DNA of 64,000 bases from Cymodocea nodosa. Lineage: Eukaryota; Streptophyta; Magnoliopsida; Alismatales; Cymodoceaceae. The notes under the pieces are model-generated. The model had not been told where the DNA came from. It was given only the letters and a program-made list of their open reading frames with translations, and did not search any database. The translations under genes and the position numbers were made by a program. Positions 56,221 through 64,000 of this stretch are shown here, piece by piece (position 1 is the first letter of the stretch; every line of letters starts with the position of its first letter). The DNA lies in assembly GCA_036874045.1 (NCBI GenBank), contig CM072344.1:4498501-4562500 (forward strand), read 5' to 3'.

Positions 56221-58010
56221 AACTATGATTCTATGCTTTTAATGTTGTGTGTATTTTGCATTTTTTTTGAAAAGAAAAATTTTAGTTTTAGTTTTATTTT
56301 ATAAAAAAAAAAGAAAAACAAAATATCAATCCAGTTTGTTGGTATCTGTTCTGGAAACCAATTGGCTTGCTTGTGAGCCACCAAAGGCATAGGAGCCTAG
56401 GTTCCACACAGGACACTGATTTAACATGTTAAGTTGCTATTTTGTTATATACTCTACTTTTATGTGTGAATGAAAAGTTTTTCAGAATCAAAAATCAGAA
56501 GATATTGAAGGAGATACAAAAGGACGAGGTATGTAATTGATTACTTACCCTGAATTTACATTTAAACTCAGTTCGTTGAGTTAGGTGCTAAGTCAACGAA
56601 ACAATATTCATGCTTGCTACATTTACTGTATTTACTATAAAATCTTTTACATTGAAGACAATGCAAAATGTAGGAATGGGGGGAGGTAATTAAAGTAATG
56701 ACCATGTAATTTTGTTAATTAAAGGAATTAGAATGGTATTGCAAAAGTTCTGTGGAAATTGAAAATTTTTTGAACAAGAATTTACTGTAACTATCCGATA
56801 ATTGAAACTGTAAAACTTTTAAGAACTGTAACTACTTGAATGTTATATTTATAATCTTATATAAGATGCTACAAATTTTATTATTCATACAAATCTAGAT
56901 ATAGTATCTTAAGTTGTTGCTGAATTTTATGAGTTTAATAGTTTCATGATTTTAAAAAAAAGAAGAAAAAGCTTAACTGAAACTCAATAAATTATCTAAA
57001 ATCCTAGAAGAGCTGAAATGTTGATTTTTGGATTAAATGAAATACATATGATCAAGGATACATTTAATTTGATTGATTAAACTTGTAGAATGATTTATGT
57101 GTAGAGCTTATTAAACTACAGAAAAAGTATGAGCTTATTGATATGGATTCATATTTTCAGTAAATAATAGAAGTAGGACTATATGAGATTTGTGTTTTAA
57201 TGCATCTATATTAATGAAATACGTATATATACTGTGAGTATTGTTTGTTTTGTAAAAAAAAAAAAAGAGAGAGAAAAACTTTGAGAGTTTATTGACTTGT
57301 TTGATCACAAGCCTTTTGTACTTAAGCAGATAGGTATGTAAGGATTGTTGACCTGAAAAGGACTCTTTAAATCTGGCAACTTAAGATCCTGATCAGATCT
57401 GGGATTGTTGACTGAAAGTTCGATACATGGGTACACTAGAAAGCTTTTGTATGATTCAAGCTTATCAAATTAACTTTTAAAGTACAAATATGCATATAAT
57501 GTTTTGAAAAGATACAAGTGTTTTGTGAAATACAGATATCTTTTGAATTGAGTATATGTTCTGTTACCTAAAATTGCTGAAGTATGAATCTAGAATAGAC
57601 TTTTGAAGTTGTTTATTTGAGATACAATTCTTTATTCTACTTGTCTTAATCATATTGAATTGGATTGTCTTTTGATTCGTATGTACTTGAAATTTATTCT
57701 GGAAATCATATTGGAAAATTCAGGATGATAGATGCTGAAAAGAAAAACAAATGATAATATAATTAACACTTATGTGATGCTAATATATTTTGTATGTAAT
57801 TTACATATATTCTAAGTATATTTGTAGGTTGAAGAGGAGAAAATAAAGTTAAAATAGATTACTGAAAAATACATAATATCTATATAGTAATCTAAATTAT
57901 GTATTCTGAAGAAGAACTAAGTGAATAATTAATTCTGACACTTTAGAAAGACCAACTAATTAGATCTTAGTTTGCTAAGGGACTAACAAAATTTAAGTAT
58001 GGGGGAAGCG
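56221..58010 (+). other. Athila 3' non-coding region with hairpin and polypurine tracts
   Basis: 1.8 kb, AT-rich, no ORF of note. Holds an imperfect hairpin TTCGTTGAGTTA/TAAGTCAACGAA (56573-56600), a first purine tract aatggggggaggt (56676-56688) and the terminal purine tract agtatgggggaagcg (57996-58010) directly before the right LTR. Confidence 0.8.
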
Positions 58011-60022
58011 TTTAAAATGAAAAAGTGCATAATATTAACAGTTAAATGATGGTTAATTGCATAATATTTAGCTTATCATATGAGAATTAAGCTATTATGT
58101 TATAATTGCACTATTATATGCTTTAATCTACATAATTTCAGGGAATTAATGTTAATTTAGTACATTTCTGAACTGTCGGTAAATTGCAGGCTGTGAAATT
58201 CTTGAGTATCCGAATTTTCTGTTATTTCGGAGAGTTATGTTTAATGTACCGAATAATTATATTTTAAAGAATATTTTATTATTTCCTGAAGTACACGTGT
58301 GGAAACCATAATGCATGACTTAAGTGGATTTTCGGTAAGTTATCTGTTAACTATCTGAAATGCATCTAGGTATTGGATAGTTAGGTTCAAAAGTGTCCGA
58401 AATATTTGAACTTGTTAAGTTAGAATTATGCACATGTTGAATTTAAATGTTTTATTATATCACGTGAGATACACATATTTAACTCGTTAAGTTAGTATAA
58501 CTGTACACGTTGAGTTACATGAATATATACTAAGGTAACGCATTATGTTAGCAGCTTATTTCTTTATTGCACGTGTTTTATAGTTAAATCAATGAAGTAA
58601 GTTCGTTGAGTTATCTGTAACTCCATGGACCATTTATTTTCTAATATGCCACTATAGCGGTTACAGAAACAGGACATTCGAAGGAAAACCACAATTGCAT
58701 GTATCATGCAGAAATTCACTCATGGAAGGGAGAAGAAATCACCATCGTTGATTTGAATGAAGAAAATCCAACCGATCATCTAAAGTAGAAGTAGTTACTA
58801 TTGAAGAAATATAAAAGAAGAGGAGAAAAAACAAAGAAAGTGTGGTTGGCGGTGTGTGGCAATGAGTGTAAAGTTGGAGGACCGTGCTAACTACAAGCAG
58901 CGTCGGAAGTTCACTAAAGCATCTACACCATCACCAACAATTCACCAACATCACCATAATCACCAACCATCAGAGGTCTGTGAGGATACTTTCCTGATGT
59001 CAGGTCGATTCCAAGCCAAACACGATGCCTGAGAACCATTGTGAAGAGTGATCGCGTCGCGGGAAGGAAAGCCATTTTCACTAAGCATCGACTCATATCT
59101 CAGGAGATCATAAAGCTTCTAGCCTTAGTTTCGGGTTGATGCCAGTATGTTGAAGAGGAGATCATCTTGCAATTCTAGACTCGCGATTCTATAGGGAGAG
59201 AAGGCAGGATTGTAAGTGATTAAGTTTTCAGTGGTGTAATCGCGTAGCATGTAGTGACGAAAGTATTTACTGTCGATAGAGATTTTTACATTTCACCTTT
59301 CGCCCATTTTCATGAACATCTCAAAACAAAAATACCAAAAACAACAACTTATCTATGTTTATATATAGCATTTAAGTGTTGTATTGTTTGTTTTGTATCG
59401 TGATTAAAGTTATCACTATCAGTTTTGTGAATGTTTTATGTTTGTTTGATTCAGAAAATACAAAATAGTATTACAGTTTACTGAAATTGATTCATTCTAG
59501 ATACTTAAAGATTTTAATGGTTATTGTTTGAAATATTTGAATGTTAGTATTGCTTAATGATAAATCTAATATTAGCTAGCATTAAAGAGCTTAATTGATG
59601 TTATTTACAATCTGTGGAACCGCCCAATGGTTTGCCGAATTCATCTATAAATAGCAATATTAAATTAGAAAGATAGGCTCGTGGAGTTAACTTAAGTTCA
59701 CGAGATTAGTCCGTTGAGTTAGCCATAACTCCATGAACTTAGTCTGTTGTGTTAACTACAACTCAACAGTGTGATTAATGAACACATTAAGTATAATATA
59801 AAAAAAAATAGAAGAGTTCACAATTCTTACTCAATTCTCTATGGGATCGACCTGTACTTGCACACAAATACAATATACACTATGCACTTGTAGTTAAAAT
59901 ACAAATTGGAATTAATATCTAATTTTTGTGAAAGGTTGTTTGTTTACTTCTTAAAGAAATTATTGATATAAGCATAAAGCAAATTAACCAAGTTAAAAAT
60001 AGAAGTTAACAAATACAAGTTT
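58011..60022 (+). repeat. Right LTR of the Athila-type composite element (about 2.0 kb)
   Basis: Begins TTTAAAATGAAAAAGTGC after the purine tract and ends before the primer site at 60025. It is the longest LTR copy here. It contains CGTTGAGTTA-type repeats at 58590-58630 and 59685-59775 and one 136-bp unit (58317). Identity to the left LTR is roughly 85-90 percent where both exist. Confidence 0.88.
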
Positions 60023-60024
60023 TC

Positions 60025-60042
60025 TAGCGTTGTTGCTGGGGA
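60025..60042 (+). other. Second Athila primer-binding site after the right LTR
   Basis: TAGCGTTGTTGCTGGGGA, preceded by acaagttttc as at 35231, followed by gttctctagtgccacc, a decayed repeat of it. A 3' LTR should be followed by host sequence, not by a primer site. Confidence 0.8.
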
Positions 60043-60216
60043 ACTAAACATGTTCTCTAGTGCCACCTAAAACACCATACAACATCTTTGGTGGCTGAAG
60101 CAAGGAGGTGATGTCCCTTGTGGAAAGACCATTGGAGATGTGGGCTTAAGGTGAGGAGATGGACTATGAGTTGAGATGGAGTTGTTTGTATTTCCTGTTT
60201 TGATGTTGTATGTTTG
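60043..60216. other. Junction between Athila leader and Sirevirus
   Basis: Athila leader similarity fades after about 60075. The following GA-rich text up to the Sirevirus coding region matches nothing I recognise. Confidence 0.4.
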
Positions 60217-63180
60217 TTATGTGTTCATTCCATGTTTTCCACGTATTTCCCCTTTATTGTAATGTTGAATTCTTGTTGTTATTTCAATGTCCTTCAATTC
60301 TATGTTTAATTTGAGTTTTGTGCCCTTTATGTGTTTGATTTTATATTTCTTTGTGTGGATTCTACTCAATGTTTGTTCCTCTAAGTCACATGCATCACAT
60401 ATGAAATCCTTTGAGTATTTAATCTTTGGTAAACCTCTCACTAAATTTTTTCTAGACAATTTATGCAACAGTTTCATATTTATATGTTTAATCCATCTAT
60501 GCTAAAGATATGCATCATTAGTTTCAGCTAGCAAGCATGAATTTAAATCAACTACACTAAAAAGTAAAGATAAAATACATACAGTACCTTTTCTTTTAGC
60601 AATAAACTTAAGTTCATCTGTAATTTTATCAATAATTTTGCATATATGATCTTCAAACAGTACATAGTATCCATTATCATTTAGTTTTATAACACTCAGC
60701 AAATTAAATCCTAGGTTTTCTACATATAGTACATTCGAAATAACACAAGTAGGAGTTATTTGAACATTGCCCATACCTATGATTTTATCCTTGCTTTTGT
60801 TTCCAAATATTACACTTTCTTTCTTGGTATTTGTAAAAATTTTCAATAGGTTTTTTTGTCTGGTCATGTGACTTGATGCTCACTATCTAAAATCCATTTT
60901 AATGTTGTTTCCTCCTACAAAATAAATTACAAAGAATTGTTTCTTGGTACCCAATGTCTTTGAGGACCAAGTTCATTAAAAGCATATTTCTTCTTTTTGT
61001 TTAAAAACAACTTAACATTATTTTTTACATTCTGATTAGTTGTAAGTACTATTAATTCATCATTAGCTTTATACTCACTTATAGAATTATTGCTCTTATA
61101 AACATTCTTTTTATGTTCAGATGTAGTATAACTAAGACCAAACCAATTTTTATTAGATGTTAATTTATTTTGGTCATGCTCATACATTTCAACAAGTTCA
61201 TACCAAGATTTTGTACTTGTATTTAAATTTTCAGTACATACAAAATCATTTTCTGCACATGAATTTTCAAATAAAGAACATGTAAAACTAGTAATTTGTC
61301 TAAATACTAGTGTTTTGAATTTCATGCTCAGGTTTCTGAACTTTCAGTTTACTATGATTGTCTAAAATTTTAGAAACATCAGTAACTGAATTTCCAAAAC
61401 AATAAACAAGATTTTTAGAAACATTGATAGTCATGTTAGAAGTACATTTAGATAAATCACATTGGTTTATATTATTACTGCATGATTCATCACTTGAAAT
61501 ACCTACTTCTACATATTTATTACCTTGTTTCATGATAAAAGGAATTTTAGTCTTAGATTTACTTGAACTGCAACTAATAAATCATTTGTTGGCTTGAGAT
61601 TCAAGGTATTCAGGATAATCAAATCCTAAGCTAAATTTATATGACACCATAGGGGTACTAGTTAGTTTGTCTAACTTAGTTTGACTTAAATTTCATTTCT
61701 CAATGGTGGAATTTAAATCTAGCTCTCTCATTTTTAATCTGTCAATCTCTAACTCAAGATCATTTATATTGTTTCTCAACTTTTCATTTTCATATTCTAT
61801 CTTTAATTTTTTAGCATTTATATTCTGTATTTGTTCATGCAAGACACATTCATTAAATCTAAATTTATGTAAATCTCTAGCATGATTTTCATTATCACAT
61901 TTGAACTTCTCTAAAGTAGTAGACAGGAAACAATTTTCTTCTTTCAAAATGGACAAAGAGTTTCTAATATTCTTATTTTCCAGTTTACAGACTTTAAGTT
62001 TTTGTAATAATGCATGATAAGCACGTAAGAATTCATCAAAGTTAAAATCTGATTGACTTTTAGGATCAGATATTACCTTAGACTCATTCGCCATAAAGCA
62101 CACATAAGTAGCGTCTTCTAAGTCTTGTTCTTCTTTTGAATGTGAAGATTTTGATGATAATTCCTTAGATTCAGACTCTTCTGACGTATCATCCCAAGTG
62201 ACCTTCAAAGCCTTTTTCTTGTAAAACTTTTTCTGAGCCAACTTCTTCGAATTTGTCCTACTTTGCTTTTCATTTTTCCTTATAGGACAATTTGGAGAAA
62301 GATGTCCAGGTTTCTTATAGTTGTAACATACATACTTTCTAGATGAAGAATTCTTTTCATTCAGTGACTTTGACGTTGAGGGTTTGTCATTTTTGTTCCT
62401 TTGCTATTTCTAGCTTTCCATGCTTTCTTGAATTTCCTAGTCAGCAAAATCAAATCCTCGTTAGAATCAGTAGATATTTCAGAATCTGAATTAATTTCGA
62501 AGGCTATTTCTTTCTTCATTTTTAGTTTGTTGTGACTTAGTGAATCATTTAATTGAACTTCATAAGTAGTTAAATTTCCTATAAGTTCATTTATAGTATA
62601 AACATTTAAATCTCGTGATTCTTCAATAAATGTTACTTTCTGAGACCATTTAAAACTTAGGGATCTGAAAATTTTTCTCACCAAATTCTTCTATTCAAAA
62701 TTCTTTCCAAAGCATTTTAAAGAGTTTATTATATTTTAGGAATCTTGAAAACATCTCAAAAATACTTTCGTGTTCATGCATCTTAAAGAGTTCATACTTA
62801 TGAATTAACATATTAATCTTAGTCTCTTTAACTTGAGAAGTACCTTCATATGAAACTTCTAATGCATGTCACACCTCATAAGTAGATTTATATGCCAACA
62901 CTTTACTGAACTGTTCATAACTCAATGCACAAAATAAGATATTTAAGCCCTTAGCATTCAAAGTTTCATTTTCTTTTTCAGTAATTGTCCAAGTATTGTA
63001 AGGAGTAGTTAACGGAGTATATGGTTTAGAGATCATGGACCATAATTTGTGATCTATACTTTGAAGAAAGATTGTCATCCTATATTTCTAATATTCTAAA
63101 TGTATTCCATCAAATAAAGGAGGACGACTAAGATTTTGGCCTTCATACAAAGAAAAATTACCATTTCTAGAAGCCATCTT
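60217..63180 (-). pseudogene. Sirevirus copia gag to pre-integrase relic
   Basis: Minus strand. gag begins MASRNGNFSLYEGQNLSRPPLFDG near 63176, then IFLQSIDHKLWSMI. The UBN2 part is decayed, with FRSLSFKWSQKVTFIEES at 62684-62600. The zinc knuckle near 62290-62340 reads CYNYKKPGHLSPNC, its second Cys changed to Tyr. Then come the Sirevirus acidic stretch ALKVTWDDTSEESESKELSSKSS and YVCFMANESKV, a long coiled coil (62000-61690, LENKNIRNSLSILKEEN ... INDLELEIDRLKMRELDL) and a protease-to-pre-integrase segment at 60867-60217 (IGMGNVQITPTCVISNVLYVENLGFNLLSV, FICDAC). Integrase core, RT and RNase H are missing. Frames shift several times. Confidence 0.88.
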
Positions 63181-63339
63181 ACCTTAGATTTTTCAACCTA
63201 TTTGATTTTAAACAGTTTAAAACTTTAAAACAACTTGAGCCCAAAATCAAGAAGGTTAAACGTATGCTCAGATATTAATTTCTATTTAAAAACAACGAAG
63301 GTAGATAAGTTCTGATATTAATTAAGTTGGTATCGATTT

Positions 63340-64000
63340 TATATCAAAGATTATTAACCTCGCTCTAATACCACTTGTAGGATTGAATGGCTACACAAAA
63401 GGGGGGTGAATGGTGTTTTTCAACATTTTCAATTATAATTGAAACTTCAAAAATAAAAACAAGTCGAGACACTGTTTCAATCAAATCATTTTATTCAAGG
63501 TTTCAATTACAATATGCAATTCAATTCTCCTTTGAAATTGTAGATGCAATTATATAATGATACCATGTTTCATCTAATCAATTTCATAACTACAAACAAA
63601 GAAAACTAATTTACGGAATTTAAAACATTTCTCCCTATTCAAGATTTCCTCTTCTTCTGTAATTCTTTAGTGATAAATATCTGACTTTCTCTACTTCACT
63701 GAATTTGCTTTCTTCTGATACTTCAGATCTTCAATGACATAAATTTGACTTTTTCTGCTTCACTAAATTTTCTTCCATCTAAGAGTTTTTCCCTGAAGAG
63801 GTGTTTTTGATCCTTAAAAAGATATTTCATTTGGTGTGCAAGGATAATTGATCAACGAGAATTCTATGCCTTTTATATTGTATATTCACTTCATGCATAT
63901 CTTCCACGTTTAATCACTATCAATTTTCCACTCTTCATGTCTTCTCTTTTTCCTTCATCGAAATACACACATTCTGACTCACGTTTTCTTTTCGAATTTT
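63340..64000 (-). repeat. 5' LTR of the right-hand Sirevirus with primer site
   Basis: On the minus strand the LTR ends GCCATTCAATCCTACA (at 63378), followed by AGTGGTATTAGAGCGAGG, the initiator-methionine tRNA primer site (about 63358-63376). The LTR runs to the right beyond the window. Its text style (ctttctctacttcactg repeats at 63685 and 63748, ggggggtgaatgg) matches other Sirevirus LTRs here. Confidence 0.85.

Noticed and set aside
60287..60505. 72-codon hydrophobic plus-strand ORF
   Set aside because: Opposite the Sirevirus pre-integrase region; hydrophobicity stems from the Lys/Asn-rich coding strand.

Overview
The window is nuclear DNA of a flowering plant. The evidence is one three-exon ZIP metal-transporter gene with GT-AG introns in the positions I know for plant IRT/ZIP genes, set in AT-rich DNA packed with decayed plant retrotransposons: Ty1/copia of Sirevirus and Tork type, and Ty3/gypsy of Athila type. 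I cannot name the species. There is no bacterial, organellar or CRISPR signature and I see no tRNA or rRNA gene.

Layout. 1-1985 is a rearranged Athila-type LTR whose first part is inverted. 2110-3050 is a PIF/Harbinger transposase relic. 4220-27329 is the ZIP gene: exon 1 (4220-4873), exon 2 (26086-26235) and exon 3 (27024-27329) join in phase 0 into an uninterrupted 369-residue protein. Intron 1 is 21.2 kb. It begins inside a (GTAT)n microsatellite and holds at least five mobile-element relics: a copia pol relic (5.8-7.9 kb), a small gypsy gag relic between direct repeats (10.4-11.55 kb), a structurally complete pol-less Sirevirus with 1.6-kb LTRs (12387-18511), a copia gag/integrase relic (21.5-23.0 kb) and a second copia relic (23.8-25.4 kb). 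27.3-33.3 kb is gene-poor: a 155-bp tandem repeat, a copia LTR-like block and gypsy LTR-like sequence.

33350-60042 is a large composite Athila-type element. Its order is LTR, primer-binding site, zinc-knuckle/protease/RT/RNase H/integrase, a charged accessory ORF, a capsid (gag) ORF placed downstream of pol, then an F-box-like ORF. A Tork copia element on the minus strand (45522-50737) follows, then a second protease-to-integrase copy, a deleted accessory ORF, the probable C-terminal half of the F-box-like protein (with a tandem duplication), a polypurine tract and an LTR. That LTR is followed by another primer-binding site. Perfect or near-perfect inverted repeats built on CGTTGAGTTA/TAACTCAACG lie in the spacers between the ORFs and in the LTRs. 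All Athila ORFs carry stops, mostly TAG. 60217-64000 is the 5' part of another Sirevirus on the minus strand, whose LTR runs off the window.

Only the ZIP gene looks functional. The candidates for something undescribed are the Athila lineage with capsid downstream of pol, hairpin-punctuated ORFs and an apparently captured F-box gene, and the ZIP gene whose first splice donor is the first unit of a microsatellite.
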